A stretch of 30,743 bases of DNA from JBLHGU01 sp047615875 (GCA_047615875.1 JBLHGU010000039.1:1-30743); one strand, 5' to 3'; counted from the stretch's first letter, positions 7,564 to 15,891 are shown. A program made the numbers and translations. Notes: a model not told the origin generated them from the sequence alone.

Positions 7564-8658
7564 ATGACAGAAAAGCTACAACTTCTGCTACTTTTTGGTG
7601 GCCAATCTTGTGAACATGAAGTGTCTGTTACATCGGCCCGGTCAATGATTAACGCCATCAATGACAAGCGTTTTCAGATAGTGGCGGCAGGTATCACACG
7701 TCAGGGAGAGTGGCTGGTACCAAATGATATTGAACAGGTTTTTTCAACAGGCTACGTGTCGTCTGATGCAGGTATACCGGTTTATCTGGATTATAGTAGC
7801 AGTGGGTGTTTACGCGGTATGGATAACCCCGAGTATCAGAAAAAAATAGACGTGGTGTTCCCGTTACTGCATGGAACGAATGGCGAAGATGGAGCCTTGC
7901 AAGGTTTACTTGAGCTGGCCAATGTGGCCTACGTTGGTTCTGGCGTCGGTGGTTCCGCCGTAGGTATGGACAAGGAGTTGATGCGAAAAGCATTCGACTT
8001 TGTTGGTTTGGAACAAACCCAATGGCGTATGGTGCATGATTGGCAGTTTGTTGAAGAACCGGATCGGCTGCTAGATAAAATTATGCAGGATCTGGAGTTT
8101 CCATTATTTATCAAGCCTTCCAGTCAAGGCTCCAGTGTTGGCATCAGCAAGGCTCACGATCGTGAAGGCTTGTCCGCTGCAATTACTGAAGCGTTACGTT
8201 TTGACTATAAGGCCATGATTGAGCAATCCATAGAAGACGCCCACGAAGTTGAATGTGCGGTGCTAGGTAATGATCGACCTTGTGCATCAGTTGTGGGGGA
8301 AATTATTCCTGGCGCGGAATTTTATAACTATCAAACCAAGTATATCGATGATAAATCTCAGCTGGTTATTCCGGCAGAATTGCCGGCGGAGTTTGCCGAG
8401 CAAATCCGGGCTCAATCCATACTCGCTTTTGAAGCAGTTAGTGCCTCCGGGTTATCGCGTGTAGACTTTCTGGTCCGGCCTGAAAATAATCAGATAGTGA
8501 TAAATGAGATCAACACCATGCCTGGCTTTACGCCAATCAGTATGTACCCCAAGCTATGGCAACATTCGGGTATTGAATATGCTGATCTAATTGATCGACT
8601 TGTGGATCTTGGTATTGCTCGACATCAATCTAAAACTGACCGCAATTCAGGCCTCTGA
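7564..8658 (+). CDS. ddl: D-alanine--D-alanine ligase
   Basis: This ATP-grasp ligase joins two D-alanines for peptidoglycan precursors. Its 364 residues match the longer DdlA-like class. Motifs seen are LFGGQSCEHEVSVTSAR (residues 10-26), VVFPLLHGTNGEDGALQG (about 97-114), FIKPSSQGSSVGISKA (about 182-197) and the C-terminal metal and phosphate site FLVRPENNQIVINEINTMPG (about 302-321). The omega-loop segment EFYNYQTKY keeps the tyrosine (Y254) found in true D-Ala-D-Ala ligases, not the VanA-type depsipeptide form. It lies outside any mur/fts cell-division cluster, between an aminotransferase and a D-lactate dehydrogenase gene. It may be a second ligase copy, but the rest of the genome is not visible. 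Confidence 0.94.
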   Translation: MTEKLQLLLLFGGQSCEHEVSVTSARSMINAINDKRFQIVAAGITRQGEWLVPNDIEQVFSTGYVSSDAGIPVYLDYSSSGCLRGMDNPEYQKKIDVVFPLLHGTNGEDGALQGLLELANVAYVGSGVGGSAVGMDKELMRKAFDFVGLEQTQWRMVHDWQFVEEPDRLLDKIMQDLEFPLFIKPSSQGSSVGISKAHDREGLSAAITEALRFDYKAMIEQSIEDAHEVECAVLGNDRPCASVVGEIIPGAEFYNYQTKYIDDKSQLVIPAELPAEFAEQIRAQSILAFEAVSASGLSRVDFLVRPENNQIVINEINTMPGFTPISMYPKLWQHSGIEYADLIDRLVDLGIARHQSKTDRNSGL

Positions 8659-8689
8659 ATGAAGCGCTCCATTAAGGTGGTATAAAAAT

Positions 8690-10081
8690 ATGAAAGCCAA
8701 TAGGACAGAAATACCACAAGTAGTAAGCGAAACATTGCGGGAAAAGTTTTCAGACAGAGTTAGTGTAAGTCCTCCCGTACTGGAAAGATTTGGTAAGGAC
8801 GAGTCCTATCACCCGTCATTTCCGCCTGATATGGTGATTACGGTAAATGATGTTGAAGAAGTTTCTTTCATAATGAAACTTTGTAATAAACACAGAATCC
8901 CGGTCATACCTTATGGTGCCGGTACCAGTCTGGAGGGCAGCGTGGCTGCGCTGTATGGCGGTATTTGTATAAACCTCCAGGACATGAACCAGGTTCTGAA
9001 AGTAAATCATGAAGACCTCGATGTAGTCGTTCAGCCGGGTGTTACAAGGCGTCAGCTAAACAGCTACTTGCGCGATACAGGCCTTTTTTTTCCGGTAGAC
9101 CCAGGTGCGAATGCTTCCATTGGGGGAATGGTATCAACCCGTGCCTCAGGAACTAACGCAGTACGTTACGGTACGATGCGCGAAAATGTCATGTCTCTGC
9201 AAGTCGTGCTGCCAGATGGTCAGATTATTCGTACGGGTAGCCGAGCGCGGAAATCTGCTGCTGGATACGACCTAACCCGATTGTATACTGGAGCTGAGGG
9301 CACGCTAGGAATTATTACCGAAATAACATTGCGGGTTTATGGTATTCCAGAATCCATCTCTGCGGCGGTTTGTTCATTTGCCAGTCTGGGTGATGCGGTT
9401 CAGGCAGTAATTCAGACCATCCAAATAGGCGTTCCTGTAGCGAGAATTGAATTGCTTGATGCGGTGCAGATTGATGCTATTAATCGATATTCAAAAACAG
9501 ACTATACCGTTGCACCAACACTGTTTCTCGAATTCCATGGAACACAGGCTTCAGTGACTGAGCAAGCTCAAACGGTGGAAGAAGTTTCTCAGGAGTTTGG
9601 TGGTGGTGATTTTAAGTGGACCACCAATGCAGAGCAGCGTAATTTGTTGTGGCGTGCCAGACACGATGCCGCCTATGCCTGCAAGGCGCTTAAACCGGAT
9701 GGGCAAATTTGGGCTACAGACGTATGCGTGCCCATATCAAGATTGGCTGAGTGTATCGATATAACCAGGAAAGACCTTGATGCGCATAATCTGATGGCAC
9801 CCATTGTTGGCCATGTGGGCGATGGCAACTTCCACCTGCTAATACTGGTGGATCACAATTCAGAAGACGAAGTGGCTAGGGCCGAGGCGGCCAATGAACG
9901 TATGGTAAAGCGAGCGTTGGAAATGGGTGGAACTTCTACCGGGGAGCATGGCATTGGATATGGCAAACTGGATTTTTTGATTGAAGAGCACGGGCCCGCG
10001 GTAGATATTATGCGTAACATAAAACAAACGCTCGATCCAAACGGTATTATGAATCCGGGCAAGGTAGTAAGAATGGTTTAG
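8690..10081 (+). CDS. FAD-linked D-lactate / 2-hydroxyacid dehydrogenase (GlcD/LDHD type)
   Basis: This 463-residue VAO-family flavoprotein oxidises a 2-hydroxyacid, most likely D-lactate, to the 2-oxo acid and passes electrons to the respiratory chain. The N-terminal FAD (PCMH) domain shows PYGAGTSLEG (residues 74-83), DPGANASIGGM (137-147) and GAEGTLGIITEITLR. The C-terminal FAD-oxidase domain has GHVGDGNFH and GTSTGEHGIG, the latter typical of LDHD and glycolate oxidase GlcD. No separate GlcE/GlcF subunits or fused iron-sulfur domain are present, which favours the single-chain D-lactate dehydrogenase. AAGGTGG nine bases before the ATG is a strong ribosome binding site. It starts about 30 bases after ddl, so co-transcription is likely. 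Confidence 0.88.
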   Translation: MKANRTEIPQVVSETLREKFSDRVSVSPPVLERFGKDESYHPSFPPDMVITVNDVEEVSFIMKLCNKHRIPVIPYGAGTSLEGSVAALYGGICINLQDMNQVLKVNHEDLDVVVQPGVTRRQLNSYLRDTGLFFPVDPGANASIGGMVSTRASGTNAVRYGTMRENVMSLQVVLPDGQIIRTGSRARKSAAGYDLTRLYTGAEGTLGIITEITLRVYGIPESISAAVCSFASLGDAVQAVIQTIQIGVPVARIELLDAVQIDAINRYSKTDYTVAPTLFLEFHGTQASVTEQAQTVEEVSQEFGGGDFKWTTNAEQRNLLWRARHDAAYACKALKPDGQIWATDVCVPISRLAECIDITRKDLDAHNLMAPIVGHVGDGNFHLLILVDHNSEDEVARAEAANERMVKRALEMGGTSTGEHGIGYGKLDFLIEEHGPAVDIMRNIKQTLDPNGIMNPGKVVRMV

Positions 10082-10157
10082 GATCCTAACCATTTGATTA
10101 TTATAAGTAAATTTTCAGAAATATTCGAGGGTGGAGCAGAGTTGTAAGTAAAAGATC

Positions 10158-10811
10158 TTACTGCCGAGATGCAAGAATCATGAACGAATGCGAAAAGTAC
10201 GGGCGGAACAAGCGTGGCCAGGTCTTGAGGATTTCTTTTTTTGGTTGTATCCAATATGTTGCCACCGCTCGTAGGCCCGTCATTTCCAGCAGCTGACATA
10301 AAATTTGTGGATCAAACCAGCAAGTGTGTTCGTTATGAACTGCGGGTTTGCTCTTTCGAAGAATTTTCCATGATTGGTTGATATAAAAAGGATTTGGCGT
10401 ACTGATTGCCAATGTGCCTTGAGGTGTGAGGTGTTTTTTCATGTTGCGAAGAAAATGCCCCGGATTATCAAGGTGTTCGATGATTTCACCAGCAATAATT
10501 GTGTCGAATACTTCGCCAAGATCCATGGTCTCGGCGTTTTCACAGCGCACATTAAAGCCCTGGCTACTAAGAATGTCGATACCTTCACAATCGATATCAA
10601 CCCCGAGTACTCTGGGACTGAGTTCGGTAAGACGGCGATGCAGCAGATTGACCTGCTTTACTCTCATCATGGTGCTGTCTTTTTAACGACGGGAATCAAC
10701 AATGCCGACATCAAGCACTGATCCCTGCTCAATCAAGCTCGATATGATATCGAGACGTTCACGTGCTACATGACGAAAATTTGGATCAGGAGTGTGTTTC
10801 GGATTATTCAT
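10158..10811 (-). pseudogene. SAM methyltransferase interrupted by an in-frame TAA
   Basis: A class I methyltransferase of the Methyltransf_11/23 type is split by a single TAA at 10683-10685. The first part starts at ATG 10811 (MNNPKHTPDPNFRHVARERL) and contains motif I, SVLDVGIVDSRR, then the stop. The same frame continues without any shift through KDSTMMRVKQVNLLHRRL, VLGVDIDCEGI (motif II), FDTIIAGEIIEHL and ISTPNPFYINQ to 10158. The joined length and motif order fit one normal protein of about 217 residues. The downstream fragment has ATG codons at 10670 and 10667 but lacks motif I, so on its own it should not bind SAM. Possible explanations are a recent nonsense mutation, a base-call error or readthrough. 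The family often acts in polysaccharide or lipid modification, which fits the glycosyltransferase next door. Confidence 0.8.
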
Positions 10812-11138
10812 ACGTACGCCTAAATTTTTATATCCGGATTGATGATGAGAGGTTTTGATGAATAGAAGACTATAGGCACAATAACTACCCTTCTTCATAG
10901 CCGCCCAAGTAGGACTTTTTCAATTCGCAAAAGTCAATCTGGCCATAGCAGTTATTTCACCCGGAATCTCTGTCTAGAAATATAGATCCTCTGGGTTGGT
11001 TCATTAGTTATAAATTCGCATTCGTTTAGTCTTGTTTGTCCGCCAACCAAATAAACTAATCATCTATACTATGGGCTTCACGAGGCCACACAGGCCCGAT
11101 CATTTTACTCATAACCTGTATATCTTCTCTTTGGCTCC
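10812..11138. other. Divergent intergenic region, no clear gene
   Basis: About 330 bases separate the broken methyltransferase from the membrane glycosyltransferase. The region is AT-rich. A TATACT -10-like box at 11065-11070 faces the glycosyltransferase but has no good -35 partner. The interrupted methyltransferase frame is open up to 10898, but that longer start gives an unlikely extension. I see no RNA gene or repeat. Confidence 0.5.
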
Positions 11139-12668
11139 ATGAGTGTCTGTCTAAATCGAAAATTCGGACTTTATCTGTCTGTAATTACCATTAGTGTCGT
11201 ACTGTCTATATGGATGATCCATATAGATGGAGTGATTAATAATGACGGCGTGCATTATATTTTGACTGCAGAATATATAGCTGAAGGGATGTGGGCAGAC
11301 GCCTTGCAGACCTTCAAATGGCCGGCCTATTCATTTCTTATTTATCTGGCCCAGTTGCTACCGTTTACAGACTTCGAGATAGCCGCGCATATTGTAACAA
11401 CAGTCGGTTTTACATTCTCAGCGGTACTGTTTCTTCTGGTGGTAGACGCACTTGGTGCTGATTGGCGCACCATATGTCTAGCGGCTCTGGTGGTTTTAAG
11501 TTTTCCTGGAATTAATGAATTTAGAGCATTTCTGATTCGGGATTCGATATTTCTTGCATTTTATTTGGGTGCAATATGGTTTTTGATTTCCTATACAAGA
11601 AACAAAAGTTTGGCTCCATTGTGTTGGTCGGCGCTGATGATAGGTCTAGCTGCGTTGTTTAGAGTGGAAGCCCTGGTGCTGATGTGTATCTATCCGCTAC
11701 TGGTAATTGGCCGTCTAAATTCTTCTGTCTGGCGTATTGTTCTTGCACTAGTTTATATCGTAATAGGCGTCAAATTTCTGAGTATGTTCTATGGTTGGTG
11801 GATGTACAGACCAGAGGGGCATCTTGATCCCTGGGCTTTGATCCATCAACCGACTGAATTAATGCAAAGAACCTGGTCTCAGCTCAGCGACTCTTTATCG
11901 ATAAGGTTTTTAGAGTTGCAACAAGACCGTGCCGGTTGGCTTGCAAGCTCGGGTGCCGGTCTGACAATAATGAGTCAGATTATTACCATCGTTGTTTCCG
12001 AATCAATTCGAACGCTTACAATTCCCATTGCCTTAATTCTTCTCTGGGCATTATTCAAACCTTCTTTACTGGATGATATTCCAACATCAGCACGTAGAAA
12101 GCTGACTGTACTGATAATTGTGCAGATGATAATTTTGTTGGTTTTTGCAGCTTCAAAATTTTTTCTGGCCTCGCGCTACCCACTTTCGCTATGCATCACA
12201 CTGCTTGTGCTTGTGCCGTTTATATTAAATGCACTTATCAATAAACTTTCACCTTATTGGGGCAGGTTCCGCCGACACTCCTTGTTTGGGTTTCTTGGGT
12301 TATTGCTAGTTGTAAATAGTGTCGAGGGACTTGATAGATTTTCCAGTAAACATTTTATTACTGAAGCAGGCAGTTGGTTTCAACAAGGAACGCCAGCTCG
12401 TGGTCGACTGATTACCAATAGTACTCAATTTAGCTATTATTCAGGCCGATATGGCGAGCTTGGAATTCTGTTGCCAGATGCCGATGAATTTGCGGAATTT
12501 ATTCGCGAAGGTCAGTGGCGCTACAAAGATTATATCGTGGCTCAGCTCTCTCATAAAAATCACAGTCTGGCTAATTTATTGCAATCCAGTCTTGATCAGG
12601 AGCCTATACGGGAGTTTTTTAACAAGAAAGGCGACAGGGTGGTAATTTACTATACTGCTGATGATTGA
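11139..12668 (+). CDS. Multi-spanning GT-C-like glycosyltransferase (PMT/ArnT-related)
   Basis: This is a 509-residue inner-membrane protein with about ten hydrophobic helices. The first helix (about residues 9-28) is followed by an acidic loop, NNDGVHYILTAEYI (34-47), which resembles the catalytic first loop of GT-C enzymes using lipid-linked sugars. A basic FRAFLIRDS segment lies near residue 128. The C-terminal 100 residues (after about 400) form a soluble, probably periplasmic domain containing an ITNSTQFSYYSGRYGE stretch, as in many GT39/GT83 relatives. The substrate is unknown: a surface polysaccharide, lipid or protein. No ribosome binding site is evident before the ATG. The methyltransferase remnant diverges from it, suggesting a small surface-glycan locus. 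Confidence 0.68.
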   Translation: MSVCLNRKFGLYLSVITISVVLSIWMIHIDGVINNDGVHYILTAEYIAEGMWADALQTFKWPAYSFLIYLAQLLPFTDFEIAAHIVTTVGFTFSAVLFLLVVDALGADWRTICLAALVVLSFPGINEFRAFLIRDSIFLAFYLGAIWFLISYTRNKSLAPLCWSALMIGLAALFRVEALVLMCIYPLLVIGRLNSSVWRIVLALVYIVIGVKFLSMFYGWWMYRPEGHLDPWALIHQPTELMQRTWSQLSDSLSIRFLELQQDRAGWLASSGAGLTIMSQIITIVVSESIRTLTIPIALILLWALFKPSLLDDIPTSARRKLTVLIIVQMIILLVFAASKFFLASRYPLSLCITLLVLVPFILNALINKLSPYWGRFRRHSLFGFLGLLLVVNSVEGLDRFSSKHFITEAGSWFQQGTPARGRLITNSTQFSYYSGRYGELGILLPDADEFAEFIREGQWRYKDYIVAQLSHKNHSLANLLQSSLDQEPIREFFNKKGDRVVIYYTADD

Positions 12669-12762
12669 GGTTGTTCTGTAAGACACTGATGCAACTGTAG
12701 TCAAATTTACGTCATCCCTATTTCGTAACAGGCTATAGCTACCTCCTGGTTCAGATAACTTT

Positions 12763-14067
12763 CTAGGAACTTAAGTTGTGTTGCCTGGAAATGCTTCGAT
12801 AAACTATGTTTGATATTTCCCTGATAATATTTCCCCGGGATCGTATCCATGATGTGTAGTTTCTAGCACGTCCGTCTTTTTCAATTATCCCCACTAAGGT
12901 ATATGGATATCGATTGCCATGTTTATCTTTAACAACCAAAATCCCCATATCGCCACATAGGCGGGCGGTGCTACCTGTTTTATTGTAGACCTTAGTGCCC
13001 TTTGGAATGGATTTAGCCCCAGTAAATAAGCGATCTTTGCCTGGCAAAGCCATCATACGCTTAATTTCCTTTGCACCAGGAATTTCACCTTTCCATAATG
13101 CGTAGAGAAAGCGACTGTAGTCATGTACTGATGCCCGGTTACGATAGGTGCGGCCGCCAGCGGGTATGTATTCGACGATACGGGTTTCCTGAAATATGTT
13201 GGGATAGTTATTTTTAAGTATTTTTTGTACCGCTCTTGGCCCGCCTATTTTGCGCAATATCCAGTTCGTAGAATGATTGTTGGAGCGTTGAATCATCCTT
13301 TCCATATGTCTGCGGCTGGTACTACCAAATTTTAGTGAACCTTTTTTAACTTGATGAAAGTAGGCCATTGCAAAAAAAGGTTTAACCAGACTGGCACCCT
13401 GAAAAACTGCATCTTCATTTATATCAACCAGTTTTTCACCGCTGGTGAAATCGTAAACCGACCATGCTGTCCGTTCATCCTTTGCAATCAAACCTTTAGC
13501 CCTTAGTCGTTTGACTTTTTTCTCAATTGCAAGCTCCAGTTCTCTGGCTTGCTCTGAGCTCAGTGAGGCTTTCTTACCTTTTGCCGCAGAAGTTGTAATA
13601 ATCGGTGCCTTGGGCACGGAATTGGTTTTTGAAGTTGCTAGGGGTTTTTGAACGACAGGAGGGGCCGCCTCGATTGCTTTTTTTGCAGGGGGTGTAGGCT
13701 TACTTGTATTTTTACTGTTGGTGTCAACGAAATTCCAATTAACAGATTTTACCGCAGCAGCTCGCTCCAGCCCTCTGGTCCGAAGTAATCGCGTGTGTAC
13801 CTTCGCAACCTGTACTGCTTTGCTACTACTACCGTTTCTAAAATAGATAAGCCCATATATTCCCGGTTGCTGAACTATCCGGAGTTTTTCAGAAACTCCT
13901 GGGCCGAGAACATGCCCAACTTTTTCCATGTACAACTCAACACTGGGTAGCTGCCGATGCCACAAATAGGAAACATCATATCCTGCCATCGCGGGAGACA
14001 GATAAGTCGCCAATAGCAGGCCTAGCAGCGTTCTAATTCGAGCTGTTTTAAGTGTTGAGAAAAGCAT
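12763..14067 (-). CDS. Secreted serine hydrolase, class A beta-lactamase fold, with N-terminal extension
   Basis: The frame is open from a TTG at 14097, but the ATG at 14067 gives a cleaner signal peptide (MLFSTLKTARIRTLLGLLLA, cleaved after PAMA). The mature protein has an unfamiliar domain to about residue 120. A Lys/Pro/Ala-rich linker follows (about 120-175), then a class A beta-lactamase-like domain. Catalytic motifs are SLVK (S226, K229), SNN at 262-264 (in place of the SDN of beta-lactamases) and KTG at 363-365. I see no typical lactamase omega-loop glutamate motif, so a cell-wall peptidase or esterase role is more likely than resistance. Total length is 434 residues, against about 290 for a plain beta-lactamase, because of the extension. 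It converges with the glycosyltransferase gene. Confidence 0.82.
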   Translation of the reverse strand: MLFSTLKTARIRTLLGLLLATYLSPAMAGYDVSYLWHRQLPSVELYMEKVGHVLGPGVSEKLRIVQQPGIYGLIYFRNGSSSKAVQVAKVHTRLLRTRGLERAAAVKSVNWNFVDTNSKNTSKPTPPAKKAIEAAPPVVQKPLATSKTNSVPKAPIITTSAAKGKKASLSSEQARELELAIEKKVKRLRAKGLIAKDERTAWSVYDFTSGEKLVDINEDAVFQGASLVKPFFAMAYFHQVKKGSLKFGSTSRRHMERMIQRSNNHSTNWILRKIGGPRAVQKILKNNYPNIFQETRIVEYIPAGGRTYRNRASVHDYSRFLYALWKGEIPGAKEIKRMMALPGKDRLFTGAKSIPKGTKVYNKTGSTARLCGDMGILVVKDKHGNRYPYTLVGIIEKDGRARNYTSWIRSRGNIIREISNIVYRSISRQHNLSS

Positions 14068-14171
14068 TTCTGTATTAGTAACTTTCAATGTAATCAATAA
14101 TTAGCGGGTGAAACCTGCTAAGTTAGATTGATTTTGCCAAATTTTTCAAAGGATTCCTAGTCCGGATAACA

Positions 14172-14285
14172 ATGGAAAGCAATGAAATCGGAGAAAATCC
14201 CGCAACGGATATCCTAAGAATACTCGCATCTGGTTGGCAGGGTCGTGAAGAATTCATTAAAAATTACGCTAGCCGGCATAATTAG
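14172..14285 (+). CDS. Possible 37-residue small protein
   Basis: This short frame is divergent from the serine hydrolase gene. It begins MESNEIGENPATDILRILAS and ends NYASRHN, with a plausible amphipathic helix (DILRILASGWQGREEFIKNY). The frame is open upstream to 14127 but has no standard start there. AAGG at about 14149 is too far from the ATG to be a convincing ribosome binding site. It is not a family I recognise. It could be a real small protein or a chance frame. Confidence 0.28.
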   Translation: MESNEIGENPATDILRILASGWQGREEFIKNYASRHN

Positions 14286-14468
14286 CAGGCTAATTCAATT
14301 TCTTTTGCACAGCCTCAGGTATGTGCGCACTGGATATCTGCAACACTGAGCCCCCCTAAGTAAAAATGGTTTGTCGGCGAATATCAGCCTCAGTGACTGA
14401 AGGGATCTTTGCAACCCCACTTTTAGTTGAATTGAGAAGGGTGTAGGTACAGGTGAGGAAATTTGGGC

Positions 14469-14494
14469 AAAAAAATCCCCGCTAATGCGGGGAT
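14469..14494 (-). terminator. Strong minus-strand rho-independent terminator
   Basis: A perfect 8-bp stem (ATCCCCGC / GCGGGGAT, arms 14475-14482 and 14487-14494) closes a TAAT tetraloop. On the minus strand it is followed by seven Ts. The plus strand has no T tract, so it acts only for minus-strand transcripts. No protein gene lies upstream of it on that strand for several hundred bases. Confidence 0.85.
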
Positions 14495-14610
14495 CAAACT
14501 TTCTAGGAGGAGAGTAAATCAATAATTCATTTTAGCTAATCGACAAGTCTGAGCTTTACTTTAACTCAGTTGTGATTTTCTGATGTGGTATATGCTACAA
14601 ACCTGTGCGG
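14469..14610 (-). ncRNA. Candidate trans-acting small RNA
   Basis: The strong terminator at 14469-14494 needs a transcript. The minus strand upstream carries no gene in about 280 bases before ubiK, which is on the other strand. The predicted RNA has a small hairpin (CTGAG/CTCAG arms around an 11-base loop, near 14553-14573), then an AT-rich single-stranded part. Next is a CTCTCCTCC tract complementary to Shine-Dalgarno sequences, and finally the terminator hairpin. This layout is typical of Hfq-type regulatory RNAs. The 5' end is a guess: only weak promoter-like boxes (TATACC near 14594) are visible. Confidence 0.35.
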
Positions 14611-14782
14611 GTAATGATCTGACAGGGTTATGGCAAAGTAGGGTCAATAGCTTGTCCAGGTTATGGATTCGGATTACTACTGCAGATTGGGAATTGCTAG
14701 TTTGTTAGGCATATTTTTAACCAATTGCACGATATAATCGCCGGGCTTCCTTACAATTACTCAAGTCCCCTGGAGAAATGGT

Positions 14783-15019
14783 TTGTCTATTAAGAATATT
14801 GCTGATGTGGTTAATTCAGTTTTGCCCGATCGGTTGGGAGAGGATTTGCGAACAAATGTGAAAGCCATGGTGCGCTCTACATTTGAGAATATGGAACTGG
14901 TAAGCAGAGAAGAGCTAGAGGTCCAGGAAAAGGTATTGTTGAGAACCCGTCAAAAATTGCAGTCTCTTGAGGCGCGGATCGCCGAATTGGAAGTAAAAAT
15001 AAACCAAGTCGCTGATTGA
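14783..15019 (+). CDS. ubiK: Ubiquinone biosynthesis accessory factor UbiK (BMFP family)
   Basis: This small, coiled-coil cytoplasmic protein has 78 residues. Family members bind the Ubi biosynthetic proteins (UbiJ) and lipid and assist aerobic ubiquinone synthesis. The diagnostic C-terminal half reads ELVSREELEVQEKVLLRTRQ, followed by a heptad-rich KLQSLEARIAELE segment. The N-terminus (IADVVNSVLPDRLGEDL) also fits the family. The start codon is TTG at 14783, supported by GGAG seven bases upstream. A nearby ATG at 14778 is in another frame. The gene stands alone on the plus strand just before ppsR, with about 45 bases between them. Confidence 0.85.
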   Translation: MSIKNIADVVNSVLPDRLGEDLRTNVKAMVRSTFENMELVSREELEVQEKVLLRTRQKLQSLEARIAELEVKINQVAD

Positions 15020-15063
15020 CTTTACGAAACCTGAGGTAATCTCCGACTACCCACATCCATTGA

Positions 15064-15891
15064 ATGCCCATGACTAACTATCCGGTTTTTATTATTTCAG
15101 ATCGCACAGGCATTACTGCTGAGATGCTCGGGCATAGCTTGTTGACTCAGTTTCCAAAAACCAATTTCGATGTTAGCACTTTACCTTTTGTCGATACTGA
15201 TCAAAAGGTTGAGGATGCGATTGGTGAGATCGATTTGGCATATGAAAAACATGGCGTGAATCCGCTGGTTTTTCTTTCCTTTGTCAACGATGATCATTCC
15301 CTGGCATTGCAACGCAGTCGGGCAGTTTTGTTTGATTTGTTTGGCGCGTTTCTTGGGCCGATGGAAGATATTTTAGGTCAGAAATCGTCCCATAGCATCG
15401 GCATTTCTCATGGCATGGTTGATCCAGTGCGTTATACTAATCGTATTGGTGCGGTAAACCATGCGGTTCATTGTGACGACGGTTTACATACCAAAGATTA
15501 CTCCAAGTCCGACCTAATTCTGGTTGGCGTATCAAGAGTCGGTAAATCCCCGGTCAGTCTGTATCTGGCTATGCAGTTTGGTGTTTACTGTGCAAATTAC
15601 CCCATCACTGATCACGAACTCGAGAGTTCACGTCTGCCAAAGTCTATTGAAGAGCATAAGAATAAGTGCTTTTGGTTGACCATTCGACCCGAACGACTAC
15701 AGCAGATACGTCAGGAGCGCCGGGCGGGATCCAGCTATGCATCAGCGCAGCAATGCAGATTCGAAGTGGCGCAAGCAGAAATGCTCATGCGTCGGTATAA
15801 AGTTCCTCATCTTGATACCACCACCATGTCTATCGAGGAAATTGCAACACGCATATTGCAACAGACTAACGTTAAACGAGATATTTTTTAG
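15064..15891 (+). CDS. ppsR: PEP synthase regulatory kinase/phosphorylase (DUF299)
   Basis: This is a bifunctional regulator that inactivates phosphoenolpyruvate synthase by ADP-dependent phosphorylation and reactivates it by phosphate-dependent dephosphorylation. The 275 residues match the family. The N-terminal ISDRTGITAEMLGHSL signature is at residues 11-26, and the P-loop GVSRVGKSPVSLYLA starts at residue 155. ANYPI and a C-terminal Arg-rich region (RPERLQQIRQERR, SSYAS) follow. Two ATG codons are possible, 15064 and 15070; the second gives the usual short N-terminus. The stop codon overlaps the GTG of rimO by one base, so translation is probably coupled. The target, PpsA, is not encoded in the window. 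Confidence 0.93.
   Translation: MPMTNYPVFIISDRTGITAEMLGHSLLTQFPKTNFDVSTLPFVDTDQKVEDAIGEIDLAYEKHGVNPLVFLSFVNDDHSLALQRSRAVLFDLFGAFLGPMEDILGQKSSHSIGISHGMVDPVRYTNRIGAVNHAVHCDDGLHTKDYSKSDLILVGVSRVGKSPVSLYLAMQFGVYCANYPITDHELESSRLPKSIEEHKNKCFWLTIRPERLQQIRQERRAGSSYASAQQCRFEVAQAEMLMRRYKVPHLDTTTMSIEEIATRILQQTNVKRDIF

Larger units (their letters stand above)
14286..14777. other. Gene-poor stretch with candidate small RNA
   Basis: There are nearly 500 bases without a convincing protein. On the minus strand a strong terminator lies at 14469-14494 with a C-rich tract just before it (see the ncRNA entry). The left half (14286-14460) holds only a weak minus-strand frame that would run through that terminator. 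The right end leads to ubiK, and an AT-rich GATATAATCGC stretch near 14730-14740 may supply its -10 box. Confidence 0.45.

Noticed and set aside
7564..8658. Van-type D-Ala-D-Lac ligase, suggested by the adjacent D-lactate dehydrogenase
   Set aside because: The omega-loop keeps the FYNYQTKY tyrosine typical of D-Ala-D-Ala ligases, and the dehydrogenase is an FAD catabolic type, not the NADH-dependent VanH.
14295..14522. 75-codon minus-strand frame
   Set aside because: It starts at a TTG without ribosome binding site and reads straight through the strong terminator at 14469-14494.
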